Below, piece by piece: positions 1 through 7,691 of a stretch of 9,234 nucleotides of DNA; within the stretch, counting starts at the first letter, position 1; each line of letters starts with the position of its first letter. A program made the translations under genes and the position numbers. The notes beneath the pieces were generated by a model. That model was not told the origin of the DNA. It was given only the letters and a program-made list of their open reading frames with translations, and made no database searches. The DNA lies in assembly GCA_022839525.1 (NCBI GenBank), contig JALHET010000060.1, positions 5,711 to 14,944 on the forward strand, written 5' to 3'. This DNA comes from Lentisphaerota bacterium (GTDB taxonomy: Bacteria > Verrucomicrobiota > Kiritimatiellia > RFP12 > UBA1067).

Positions 1-3000
1 CCCTTTCAAGCCGGGCAGATGCCCGTTGAACAGGATTGGCGACCGCTCGCGCTGCCGGTAAAAGAAGATCTTGCCCTCGCGTGTTTCGATGCGCCCGATC
101 TTTTTCCGGGCTGCAATCACCCTCAATTCCGCCAAGCTCAGCAGCCTCAGCACCGGCGGCGGCGGTTTGCCATAGCGGTCCGCCACCTCGTCGCGCAGCG
201 CCCGCACCTCGTTGACCGTGACCGCCTCGGCAATGCGGCGGTGCAGGATCATGCGGTGCGCCTCGTCTTCAACATAGGAATAGGGCAGGCACGCCGAACG
301 GCCGGGGTCGATCGCGCCCGGCGAGAAATCGAGAAAGTCGAAATCGAGATCGACGTCCACCAGTAGCGGCGGGGCTTCGCCTTTGATGCGGGCGATCGTG
401 CGCCGCAACAACTGGCAATAGAGCCCGAACCCGATGACCGCAATGTGGCCGCTCTGCGCCGCGCCGAGCAGATTGCCCGCGCCGCGGATCTCCAGGTCGC
501 GCAACGCCAGGTTGAAGCCGGCACCAAGGCCGCTGTGTTTCTGCAGTGCCGCGATACGTTGGCGCGCGTCTTCATCCATATGCCCGTACTCGGGCAACAG
601 CAGCCACGCGAAACCTTTCTGCGAAGAACGCCCGACGCGCCCGCGGAGCTGGTAGAGATCCGCGATCCCGAAACGGTCGGCGCGGTGCACGAGCATGGTG
701 TTGGCGCGCGGGATGTCGAGACCGCTCTCGACAATCGTGGTGCAGAGCAGCACATCGATCTCTCCCGCCTCGAACTCGCGCATGATGCGGGCCAGTGTGT
801 TCGAAGGCATCCGGCCGTGGGCAACCGCGATGCGTGCCTCCGGAACCAGTTTTTCCAGCCGGCGTTCCATCAACCCGATGGTCACCACGCGGTTGTAGAG
901 GAAATAAACCTGCCCGCCGCGGTTCAGCTCCTGGCGGATCGCGCTGGCGATCACCGTATCCGCGTCGCGTGCGACCTTGGTCTCCACCGCCACGCGTTCC
1001 TGCGGCGGCGTCTGGAGCAGGCTCATGTCGCGCGCGCCGGTCATACTCATGTAGAGCGTGCGCGGAATCGGCGTGGCCGAAAGCGTCAGCACGTCCACAA
1101 CCTGCCTCGCCAGTTTCAATTTCTCCTTGTGGGTTACGCCGAAACGCTGTTCCTCGTCGATGATCAACAGCCCCAGATTCTTGAACGAGACCTCTCCCGT
1201 GATCAATGCGTGCGTGCCGATCACGATATCGACAAGGCCGTTCCGCGTGTCGGAAAGGATCCGTTTCCTCTTGGCGTGCGTCTGGAAGCGGCTGACAACC
1301 TCAATTTTCACGGGATAGGCGGACATGCGGTCGGTAAAGGTCTCATAGTGCTGCTCGGCCAGCACGGTGGTCGGCACGAGCACGGCAACCTGATGGCCGT
1401 TCATGACCGCAATGAACGCCGCACGCATGGCGATCTCCGTCTTGCCGTAACCCGCGTCACCGCAGATCAACCGGTCCATAGGCCGCGGTGCCGCCATGTC
1501 GCGTTTGACCTCCGCGATCACCTTTTCCTGATCGGGGGTTTCCTGATACGGGAAGGCCGCTTCGAACTCATGCATCCAGATCGGCTCGGGATTGAAGGAG
1601 AGTCCCTCCACTACCTGCCGCCGCGCCTGCGTGTCGAGCAGGGTGGCAGCGAGATCGGCGACAGCCCGTTCGGCGTCAGCCTTTTCGCGTGTCCAGCGCT
1701 TGCCTCCGAGGCGGTGGAGCTTGACTTTGTGGCCTGCCACGCCCACATAGCGGCTCAGCAGATGCGCGTGCGAAACCGGAACATGGAGCTTCGCGCCCTC
1801 GGCATATTCGATGGTGAAAACTTCCGAGCGGTGGCCGTCCACCTCCACCTCGGTGGAACCGAGGAAACGCCCGATGCCGTAGTCGATATGCACCACAAGG
1901 TCGCCGGGTTCGAGATCGGCGGCATTTTCCACACGGGCGCCGCGTGAGGCGGCGTCAGCCGGAGGACGCCGCAAAGCCCGTTTGCGCACGGCATAAAGAT
2001 CGGGCTGGGCCGCCACGGTGAGCCCCGGCATCATGAAGCCACCCGAAAGCGAGAGGCGCCGGATCTGCACCCGCGTGGCGGCCCCGAGTTCGCGTGCCAG
2101 AAGCTCGCAGGTGCCTGCGGTGTCGGCGCAAACGATGACCGTCTCTCCCGCCTCCGCGCGGCGTTCAAAATCGGCGAACAGCCGCTGCCGCGCCTGCGGC
2201 AGCAACTCCGGGTGATGTGCCTCGCCCGCGCCCAGTTCCGCAAGTCCGGGCAGCGCCGCGATCTCCAGCGCCAACGCCGGCGTCTGGGCAGGCGGCGGGT
2301 CGCCCGAAAAAAGCTGGAGCCACGGATCACGCGCGGCGACACGGGCCGCGAACTGTTCCCAGGAAAGGGAATGACGGATCTTCTCCGGCGGAAAGAGCGT
2401 GCCCGCGCAGATCCGGTCGTGGTCGAGCCAGAGCACCGCCGACTTCTCGGGCAACACGTCGACAAGTTGCACCGAGGCAAGCGCCGCGCCGGTACACGGC
2501 GGCAGCCAGACGGATTCGCCCTTTCCCACAGAACACTGGGTCGCGGGATCGAAGGTGCGCAACGACTCTAACTCGGTGTCAAGGAACTCAGCCCGCCAGG
2601 GCGCGGGCGCGGCGGGCGGCCACACATCCAACACCCCGCCTCGCACCGCCAACCGGCCCGGCGTGTCCACATCGGCGACGCGTTCATACCCCGCCGCGAC
2701 GAGCCGGGAAACCAGCGCGTCAAACGCGAAATGCGCGCCGACCCGCAGCGTCACGGAGGCCTGCTCAACGGCTTCGGGATCCGGCGCGGGTTGGAGCAGA
2801 GCCTGCAGCGAGGTGACGATGACCGTGGCCTGACACAGCGGCTCCTGCGTGCCGGAGCGGAGCATCCGGATAACGCGAAGACGCGTACCCGCCGTCTCGG
2901 GGTCTTCTTCCATCTGTTGCGGAAAGCGTACGGGCGTCACGCCGCTGTCGCGTCCCAAGGAACAGAGGTCGCCATACACGCGCTCAAGATCGGCAGGCCC

Positions 3001-3162
3001 GGGTGTGACCGCAAGCGCGAGGCGGACGGGCGCCTGACGCGCAAGCGCGGCAGCCGTCAGCGCCGCCCCCACACCCGGCAACGCGGGTGCGGCCAAGCGT
3101 GTGGCCTGACGCGGCAGAGCCTGCGTCAGCAGACCTGAAAAAAGCTGTGACAGGGAAGACAC
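1..3162 (-). CDS. mfd: Transcription-repair coupling factor Mfd (C-terminus cut by window edge)
   Basis: Mfd is an ATP-driven DNA translocase that removes RNA polymerase stalled at lesions and recruits UvrA for nucleotide excision repair. The minus-strand frame is open for 1054 codons. Order: UvrB-like N-terminal module (about residues 1-280, with GYERV, then RLAVRGGVLDVWPP, then SLRTFDP); a linker module; the RNA-polymerase-interacting domain (about 415-510, GDLVVHIDYGIGRF); then a RecG-like helicase with Walker A GDAGYGKT (568-575, Lys574), DEEQ box LLIIDEEQRFGV (Asp669), motif V TTIVESGLDIPRAN and motif VI QLRGRVGR (838-845). The last residues seen belong to the C-terminal UvrA-masking domain. 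By comparison with the roughly 1150-residue E. coli protein, probably only a few tens of residues are missing. The start is GTG at 3162: an in-frame TAA lies five codons upstream, the nearby ATG is out of frame and soon hits a stop, and the ribosome binding site is weak. It is divergent from the M24 peptidase gene. Confidence 0.97.
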   Translation of the reverse strand, partial: MSSLSQLFSGLLTQALPRQATRLAAPALPGVGAALTAAALARQAPVRLALAVTPGPADLERVYGDLCSLGRDSGVTPVRFPQQMEEDPETAGTRLRVIRMLRSGTQEPLCQATVIVTSLQALLQPAPDPEAVEQASVTLRVGAHFAFDALVSRLVAAGYERVADVDTPGRLAVRGGVLDVWPPAAPAPWRAEFLDTELESLRTFDPATQCSVGKGESVWLPPCTGAALASVQLVDVLPEKSAVLWLDHDRICAGTLFPPEKIRHSLSWEQFAARVAARDPWLQLFSGDPPPAQTPALALEIAALPGLAELGAGEAHHPELLPQARQRLFADFERRAEAGETVIVCADTAGTCELLARELGAATRVQIRRLSLSGGFMMPGLTVAAQPDLYAVRKRALRRPPADAASRGARVENAADLEPGDLVVHIDYGIGRFLGSTEVEVDGHRSEVFTIEYAEGAKLHVPVSHAHLLSRYVGVAGHKVKLHRLGGKRWTREKADAERAVADLAATLLDTQARRQVVEGLSFNPEPIWMHEFEAAFPYQETPDQEKVIAEVKRDMAAPRPMDRLICGDAGYGKTEIAMRAAFIAVMNGHQVAVLVPTTVLAEQHYETFTDRMSAYPVKIEVVSRFQTHAKRKRILSDTRNGLVDIVIGTHALITGEVSFKNLGLLIIDEEQRFGVTHKEKLKLARQVVDVLTLSATPIPRTLYMSMTGARDMSLLQTPPQERVAVETKVARDADTVIASAIRQELNRGGQVYFLYNRVVTIGLMERRLEKLVPEARIAVAHGRMPSNTLARIMREFEAGEIDVLLCTTIVESGLDIPRANTMLVHRADRFGIADLYQLRGRVGRSSQKGFAWLLLPEYGHMDEDARQRIAALQKHSGLGAGFNLALRDLEIRGAGNLLGAAQSGHIAVIGFGLYCQLLRRTIARIKGEAPPLLVDVDLDFDFLDFSPGAIDPGRSACLPYSYVEDEAHRMILHRRIAEAVTVNEVRALRDEVADRYGKPPPPVLRLLSLAELRVIAARKKIGRIETREGKIFFYRQRERSPILFNGHLPGLKG

Positions 3163-3224
3163 GACGGCATTATGTTAGCTTATCCGTTTGCCGGTGTCGA
3201 ACAGGTCGCGGCAGCAAGTTCTCT

Positions 3225-3268
3225 TTGCGTTTTACTCTTAGGAACTGTTCCGTTATATTTTTTACATG
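3225..3268 (+). promoter_or_regulatory. Putative promoter and palindromic operator in the mfd/M24 intergenic region
   Basis: In the 103-base divergent intergenic region the plus strand carries a -35-like TTTACT (3231-3236), a 17-base spacer and a -10-like TATATT (3254-3259). Inside the spacer is a perfect 11-base palindrome, GGAACTGTTCC (3241-3251), placed where a repressor could block polymerase. Transcription from this -10 would begin at about the ATG at 3266, which suggests either leaderless translation or use of a later start. For mfd on the other strand a weak -35-like TTCGAC and a -10-like TAACAT, 18 bases apart, can be drawn near 3173-3202. All of this is by eye. Confidence 0.4.
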
Positions 3269-4447
3269 TTTACAGGCTATACCACTGAACTCATGGACGA
3301 CCTCCGGTTCCGCTGGAAACGCATGCAGAAAGACCTGTGCGAAACCGGAGCCGATGCCCTGCTGGTGGGCACCAACGTCAACCTGCTTTACCTTTCCGGA
3401 CGCATCTTCATGGGGCATATCTACCTGCCCGCCGAAGGTGAACCGCTGTTCTTCGTGCGCCGGCCGGGCGGCCTCACCGGCGCAAACGTGACCGACATCC
3501 GCAAGCCGGAACAACTCCCCGACCTTCTGCGCGATGCGGGCATCACGCTTCCCGGAAAACTCCTGTTGGAGAGTGACGACCTGACGTTCAGCGAACACGC
3601 GCGCCTTTCCGCCGTCTTCCCAGACGCACTCCTCTCAAACGGCTCGAACCTCTTGCGCAAGTGCCGTACCGTCAAGACCCCGTACGAGATCAGGCTCATG
3701 AAGAAAACCGGCAGCCGCCACGCCGCGGTCATCGCGCAGTTCGCCTCGGTCTATGAGCCCGGCATGACCGACCAGCAATGGTCCGTCCAAATGTTCAGGC
3801 TGATGCTTGAGGCGGGGAGCCTGGGACTCTTCAGGATCGCGGGCGGCAGCATGGAGGGTTTCATGGGCACCATCCTGGCTGGCGACAACGGCGGAGCCGC
3901 ATCGCCGTACGACTTCGCGCTCGGCGGCGCAGGCCTGCACCCCTCGCTTCCCGTCGGGCAGAGCGGCGTCAAGATGACCGGAGGCATGGCCGTCATGGTG
4001 GACATCGCCGGCAATTTCTACGGGTACCTCACCGACTGCACGCGCACGTTCTCTATCGGCCGGCTCCAGCAAAAAGCGTATGACGCGCACCGGCTCTCGA
4101 CCGACATCCAACAGGCGATCGCGGCCGCAGGGATACCCGGCGCGCGCTGCGAGGATCTCTATGCGCTTGCGCTGAAAATGGCCGATGACGCGGGGTTCGC
4201 CGACCACTTCATGGGGTTCGCGCAAAAAGCGAAGTTTGTCGGGCACGGTACAGGTCTGGTGATCAACGAACAGCCCGTGCTCGGGGCGCGCTCGAAAGAA
4301 ATGCTTGAGGCGGGCATGTGCATCGCGCTGGAACCCAAGTTTGTGCTTCCCGGAACGGGTGCGGTCGGCGTGGAGGACACTTTTCTGGTTACCCCCTCCG
4401 GCATGGAAAACCTCACTCCCTGCGACCCCGCCCTGCACATTTTATGA
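3266..4447 (+). CDS. M24-family metallopeptidase (Xaa-Pro dipeptidase/aminopeptidase P-like)
   Basis: A 393-residue protein with the two-part build of prolidase and aminopeptidase P enzymes, which cleave Xaa-Pro bonds in the cytoplasm using two metal ions. An N-terminal creatinase-like domain (about 10-135) is followed by the pita-bread catalytic domain (about 140-390). All five metal ligands are visible: Asp246 (in VMVDIAG), Asp257 (in LTDCTRTF), His327 (in FVGHGTG), Glu356 (in IALEPKF) and Glu370 (in GVEDTFLV), so the enzyme is probably active. There is no signal peptide. Start choice is uncertain: ATG 3266 has no ribosome binding site at normal distance (AGGAAC lies about 20 bases upstream) and sits next to the predicted transcription start; the in-frame ATG at 3293 would give a 384-residue protein beginning MDDLRFRW. 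Whether the substrate is a dipeptide, a longer peptide or a creatine-like compound cannot be told from sequence alone. Confidence 0.9.
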   Translation: MFTGYTTELMDDLRFRWKRMQKDLCETGADALLVGTNVNLLYLSGRIFMGHIYLPAEGEPLFFVRRPGGLTGANVTDIRKPEQLPDLLRDAGITLPGKLLLESDDLTFSEHARLSAVFPDALLSNGSNLLRKCRTVKTPYEIRLMKKTGSRHAAVIAQFASVYEPGMTDQQWSVQMFRLMLEAGSLGLFRIAGGSMEGFMGTILAGDNGGAASPYDFALGGAGLHPSLPVGQSGVKMTGGMAVMVDIAGNFYGYLTDCTRTFSIGRLQQKAYDAHRLSTDIQQAIAAAGIPGARCEDLYALALKMADDAGFADHFMGFAQKAKFVGHGTGLVINEQPVLGARSKEMLEAGMCIALEPKFVLPGTGAVGVEDTFLVTPSGMENLTPCDPALHIL

Positions 4448-4468
4448 GCCGGCCGCCGAAATCAGGGG

Positions 4469-4498
4469 TTGCCGGGTTTCGATCTGGGGTGGTATAGT
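4469..4498 (+). promoter_or_regulatory. Putative promoter of the Gfo/Idh/MocA gene
   Basis: TTGCCG (4469-4474) and TATAGT (4493-4498), separated by 18 bases, resemble a housekeeping sigma factor promoter (four and five of six consensus bases). Transcription would start near 4505 and give a leader of about 38 bases before the ATG at 4543. The site lies in the 95-base gap after the M24 gene, so the oxidoreductase is probably transcribed on its own. I found no clear intrinsic terminator for the M24 gene in this gap, so read-through is also possible. Confidence 0.45.
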
Positions 4499-4542
4499 TT
4501 TGAGCAAGGGAAACAAAAATACGTTATACCGTGGGGGACTCT

Positions 4543-5982
4543 ATGCGGCAGGTTAGAATTTCGCGGCGCGGTTTTCTGAAGTCGGGTCTGGCGGCGGGAG
4601 CCGTCGCATTCCCGACGATTATCCCGGCACGCGTGCTGGGGCAGCAGGCTCCGTCGAAAAAGATTCAGGTGGGCGTGATCGGCTGCGGCCGCATTGCGGG
4701 CGGGATGGATATCCCCGGCCTCTGGAACAATCAGGATCTGGCCGTCCCCGTGGCGCTGTCGGACTGCGACATCAAGCGGATGCGCACCACCCAAAAGAAA
4801 ACCCGGCAGCTTTTCGCCGGCGATTTACCGGACCTGAAGCTTTACCAAGACTACCGGGAACTCTTGGCGGATCGCTCGGTCGACGCGGTCATGATCTGCA
4901 CACCCGATTTCTGGCACGCGCAACAGTGCGTGGAGGCGGCCTTCGCGGGAAAAGACGTGTATGTGCAGAAACCCCTCGCCATGACCGTTTATGAGAGCCG
5001 CTGCATTGTGGAGGTCATGAAAAAGACCGGACGCATCTTCCATATCGGCACGCAACAGCGTTCGGAAGGCAAGAGCACCTTCGGCTCCCAGTTCCGCAAA
5101 GCGGCCGAATACGTTCTCAACGGGCGTCTCGGGCGGATCAAGACAGTCGAAATCGGGTTGCCCCAGGAGCCTCAGGAACCCGCCGACTGGCCGCTTGTCC
5201 AACCCGTGCCCGACACCTTCGATTACGACAAATGGCTGGGCTACACGCCTGCCGCGCTGTATTCCGAACTCCGCACCCACCCGCAAGGCAAAGGGGCGGA
5301 GGCCGACTTCGGACGCCCCGGCTGGATGACCATCCGCGAATACAGCATGGGCATGATCGCCAACTGGGGCGCGCACCACATCGACATTGCCCACTGGGGA
5401 CTGGGCATGGAGAATGCCGGACCCGTGAGTGTTCAGGGACACGCCGATTTTCCCAAACGCCGTCTCTGGAATGTGCACGGTTCACTCGACATGCGCTTGA
5501 CATACCCCGGCGGCACCGTCCTGCACATCGCCGACGACAACGTCTTTCCCAACGGCGTGCGTTTCGTGGGCGAAAAAGGCTGGATCTTCTGCGGGCGCGG
5601 ATCCGTCAAAACCATGTCGAACGATCCGGGTGCAGGCGGCAAGCACGGGCGGTGGCGCCCGCTCGAAGCGAGCGTGAAGAGTCTCATCGAAGGCGAGGTG
5701 GAAAAGAAACTGCCGCGCAATCCGAACAACCACCACCGCCCCTGGCTGGAGAGCATCAAGACGCGCCAGCCCACCACCATCCTGCCCGAGGCCGCGCACC
5801 GCACCACGACCGCGTGCATCCTGGCCTTTACGGCGATGAACCTGCGGCGCGGCCTGACGTGGAATCCTGAGACGGAGCGGTTTGTGGGCGACGACGCTGC
5901 CAACGCAACGCTTTCGCGCCCCGAACGCGCGCCCTACGGCGTGCGCAACGCCCTCAAACAAGCCGGCTGGAACGTGCCTTGA
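4543..5982 (+). CDS. Tat-exported Gfo/Idh/MocA-family NAD(P)-dependent oxidoreductase
   Basis: Gfo/Idh/MocA enzymes oxidise or reduce sugars, inositols and related compounds with a bound nicotinamide cofactor. This 479-residue protein begins with a twin-arginine signal: RISRRGFLKSG (residues 5-15, Arg8-Arg9), a hydrophobic stretch, and a probable cleavage near VLG-Q (about residue 33), so it should be exported folded with its cofactor. The Rossmann dinucleotide loop is VGVIGCGRIAGG (43-54). The family's EKP motif reads QKP here (142-144), and the catalytic helix segment WGAHHIDIAHWGLG (275-288) has the expected His and Asp. The C-terminal part continues to NVP. I chose ATG 4543 over GTG 4531 because GGGGGA (4533-4538) is spaced as a ribosome binding site for the ATG and the Tat motif then lies at the usual distance from the N-terminus. 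Exported members of this family are common in Planctomycetes and Verrucomicrobia-like bacteria, often linked to glycan use. The substrate is unknown. Confidence 0.92.
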   Translation: MRQVRISRRGFLKSGLAAGAVAFPTIIPARVLGQQAPSKKIQVGVIGCGRIAGGMDIPGLWNNQDLAVPVALSDCDIKRMRTTQKKTRQLFAGDLPDLKLYQDYRELLADRSVDAVMICTPDFWHAQQCVEAAFAGKDVYVQKPLAMTVYESRCIVEVMKKTGRIFHIGTQQRSEGKSTFGSQFRKAAEYVLNGRLGRIKTVEIGLPQEPQEPADWPLVQPVPDTFDYDKWLGYTPAALYSELRTHPQGKGAEADFGRPGWMTIREYSMGMIANWGAHHIDIAHWGLGMENAGPVSVQGHADFPKRRLWNVHGSLDMRLTYPGGTVLHIADDNVFPNGVRFVGEKGWIFCGRGSVKTMSNDPGAGGKHGRWRPLEASVKSLIEGEVEKKLPRNPNNHHRPWLESIKTRQPTTILPEAAHRTTTACILAFTAMNLRRGLTWNPETERFVGDDAANATLSRPERAPYGVRNALKQAGWNVP

Positions 5983-5996
5983 TCCGGATCGGGCGG

Positions 5997-7028
5997 TCAG
6001 TCGCTAAGACGTCCCGCCCACGGCAACTCGGGACCGCTGACCGACGCCACCGCGTTCTTGCCCGCATCGGGACCCATGGCATGCGCGCCCAGGCAGAGCG
6101 TCAGCAGCAGCAGCACAACCGCAGCCACAGCAGCAGCAGCCACAGCGACGGCGGTGAAAACGGACGACTCCTGTTTTTCCGGCAGATTCAGCGCACTGAT
6201 CGGCGTCATCTGAACGCCTTCCGGGAAGGCCTCACCCGACGCGCCATCCTCGGCTGACGCGCCATCCACTTTGGTGCCCGGACGCTTGATCTTGAGCGTC
6301 TTCTTCTGCGTGATGGCTCCGCCCTCGAGCGGCTTCGTCTCGGCAGTCGGCAACACGCTGTCCGGGATGCGCGACGTCTGGCGGAGCGGAGTCGTCGAAC
6401 TCTTCGGCGCAGCAGAAGGCGCCGCCGCAAGATCCGACGGGCGTTTCAGGCGGATGGTTTTCGGCCCAACCTTGTCCACGTTCATCGGGGAAATCGGCGC
6501 CACGCCGATCGCGGAATCCAGCGAGATGCGCGACGTCTTGGATTTGGATGCCTGCACTTGCACGCCCGACAGCGGCTTGGGCCCGTCCGGCAACGGATGT
6601 GAACCCGGCGCGGGCGGAGGCTGCGGCTGTAACGGCGAACCTGCAGGCACATTCAGCGGGGGTGTCGCCGACGGCGCGCGACCCTCGGCAGGCGCGGACA
6701 TCACCGGGCGCAAACGCACCGTGGGCGCCGCGGCCATTGCCGGGCGCGGCACGGCAGCCGCCTCATCCTTCTTCGACACAGGCTCAAGCCCCGGCACCTC
6801 GGGGATCAGCACGCGCGCCGTGGCGCGGGGATTGGTGTGCGACGGCGTCTGGATGCCGACAACCGGTGCCGCATGTGCAGCGGCGGCAGATGGCACGGCG
6901 GGCTTCAGCCGCACCGTGATCGGACGCGGCGCGTTAGGCGTAGCCGGCGCCGCACCTTCCGGCGGCTTGGCAAAGGGTGACACTTTTGGGGGAATCGCTC
7001 CTTGGGGTACCTGATCCTGTTCAGCCAT
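5997..7028 (-). CDS. Unrecognised Pro/Ala-rich repeat protein with one C-terminal membrane segment
   Basis: I do not recognise this 343-residue protein. Most of it (1-285) is rich in Pro, Ala, Ser and Lys and is probably disordered. Short basic motifs recur: ITVRLKP (37-43), PTVRLRP (102-108), KTIRLKRP (190-197) and KTLKIKRP (243-250). A second motif, T-[SA]-R-[IV], precedes three of them (70-73, 165-168, 218-221). A third, PIS-x-[ML]-N-[VL], occurs at 178-184 and 276-282. A strong hydrophobic segment (about 289-314) is followed by a 29-residue tail. There is no N-terminal signal, so the long repeat arm is probably cytoplasmic and anchored by the C-terminal helix. GGAG sits about 10 bases upstream of the ATG. 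The gene starts 36 bases after frr and is probably co-transcribed with pyrH-frr. The reading frame is supported by the ordered motifs and membrane helix; the plus-strand open frame over the same bases is the antisense shadow. The role could be scaffolding or envelope binding, but that is speculation. Confidence 0.75.
   Translation of the reverse strand: MAEQDQVPQGAIPPKVSPFAKPPEGAAPATPNAPRPITVRLKPAVPSAAAAHAAPVVGIQTPSHTNPRATARVLIPEVPGLEPVSKKDEAAAVPRPAMAAAPTVRLRPVMSAPAEGRAPSATPPLNVPAGSPLQPQPPPAPGSHPLPDGPKPLSGVQVQASKSKTSRISLDSAIGVAPISPMNVDKVGPKTIRLKRPSDLAAAPSAAPKSSTTPLRQTSRIPDSVLPTAETKPLEGGAITQKKTLKIKRPGTKVDGASAEDGASGEAFPEGVQMTPISALNLPEKQESSVFTAVAVAAAAVAAVVLLLLTLCLGAHAMGPDAGKNAVASVSGPELPWAGRLSD
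6101..6146. repeat. Imperfect CAG/CTG triplet repeat inside a membrane-helix coding region
   Basis: Two runs of four CAG units (6102-6113 and 6128-6139) sit in a broader CAG/CCA-rich stretch. Read on the minus strand as CTG and GCT codons they encode the Leu and Ala runs of the membrane segment of the 343-residue protein (about residues 295-309). The repeat stays in frame, so slippage would change the helix length by whole residues without breaking the protein. Confidence 0.6.
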
Positions 7029-7064
7029 AATTTGTGTCTCCGTCTCGCTTATTCAACAGCCGCA

Positions 7065-7628
7065 TTAAACGGCCATCACTTCTGCCTCTTTGTTTTTCAA
7101 CTCACTGTCAATTTTAGCAATATGGGCATCGGTCGCCTTCTGAACCTCATTCAGCCCGCGGTCGCGCTCATCTTCCGTGATTTTGCCGTCTTTCTGCAAC
7201 GTCTTGACCGCCTCGTTCGCGTCACGGCGCACGTTACGAATCGCGATGCGCGCCTCCTCCGACTGGCGTTTCGCCACTTTCACGATCTCTTTGCGGCGCT
7301 CCTCGTTCAACTCCGGGATCGGCACGCGGATCACTCGCCCGTCGTTCCGCGGGGTCACCCCGAGATTGGCCGCCAGAATCGCCTTCTCAATCTCCGGCAA
7401 GACCGTCGGATCATACGCGCTGATCACGATCAGCCGGGGCTCGGGCGTCGAGATGTTGGCGATGTCGCGCAACCGCGTCGGCACGCCGTAGTACAGCACC
7501 TGCACGCCGTCCACCAGGGCCGGCGACGCCTTGCCCGTGCGCAGGCCGGAAAACTGTTCCTTCACCATCTTCAGCGTATTTTCCATTTTCTCGACCATGT
7601 CGAGAAGCACATCGTCCAACGTATCCAT
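7065..7628 (-). CDS. frr: Ribosome recycling factor
   Basis: Together with EF-G, ribosome recycling factor splits the post-termination ribosome into subunits so that a new round of translation can begin. The protein is 187 residues, the usual length (about 185). Family signatures are clear: FSGLRTGKASPALVDG (26-41) at the hinge of the long-helix bundle, YYGVPTRLRDIANIS (46-60) in the beta domain, and RNVRRDAN (131-138), which includes the conserved arginines facing 23S rRNA. The C-terminal helix region TEDERDRGLNEVQKATD is also typical. The ATG at 7628 has a good ribosome binding site, GAGGAGAG, about 7 bases upstream. It follows pyrH by 63 bases, the usual pyrH-frr order, and is followed after 36 bases by the repeat-protein gene. 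No promoter is evident in the pyrH-frr gap, so a shared transcript is likely. Confidence 0.97.
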   Translation of the reverse strand: MDTLDDVLLDMVEKMENTLKMVKEQFSGLRTGKASPALVDGVQVLYYGVPTRLRDIANISTPEPRLIVISAYDPTVLPEIEKAILAANLGVTPRNDGRVIRVPIPELNEERRKEIVKVAKRQSEEARIAIRNVRRDANEAVKTLQKDGKITEDERDRGLNEVQKATDAHIAKIDSELKNKEAEVMAV

Positions 7629-7691
7629 GGCAGCTCTCCTCGTCTACTCGACTGCCCAGCCACCCCGCGCAGCCAAGCCTGTCATCCTCCA

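Noticed and set aside
445..1947. 500-codon open frame on the plus strand
   Set aside because: It lies wholly antisense to mfd, whose motifs are unmistakable, and its His/Arg/Gln-rich product matches no family and is typical of antisense frames in GC-rich DNA.
2217..2816. 199-codon Pro/Arg/Ala-rich open frame on the plus strand
   Set aside because: It is antisense to the UvrB-like N-terminal part of mfd and of low complexity.
3635..4438. 267-codon open frame on the minus strand
   Set aside because: It is antisense to the M24 peptidase, in which all five metal ligands are present in the sense frame.
4457..4482. CGAAA/TTTCG inverted repeat after the M24 gene, as a terminator
   Set aside because: The stem is only 5 bp with a 15-base loop and no T-run follows.
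4524..4530. TTATACC as a -10 box for the oxidoreductase
   Set aside because: Transcription would start inside the ribosome binding site; the TTGCCG/TATAGT pair upstream gives a sensible leader.
6271..7014. 247-codon Gly/Ala-rich open frame on the plus strand
   Set aside because: It is antisense to the 343-residue protein, whose frame has a ribosome binding site, ordered repeat motifs and a membrane helix; this frame has none of these.
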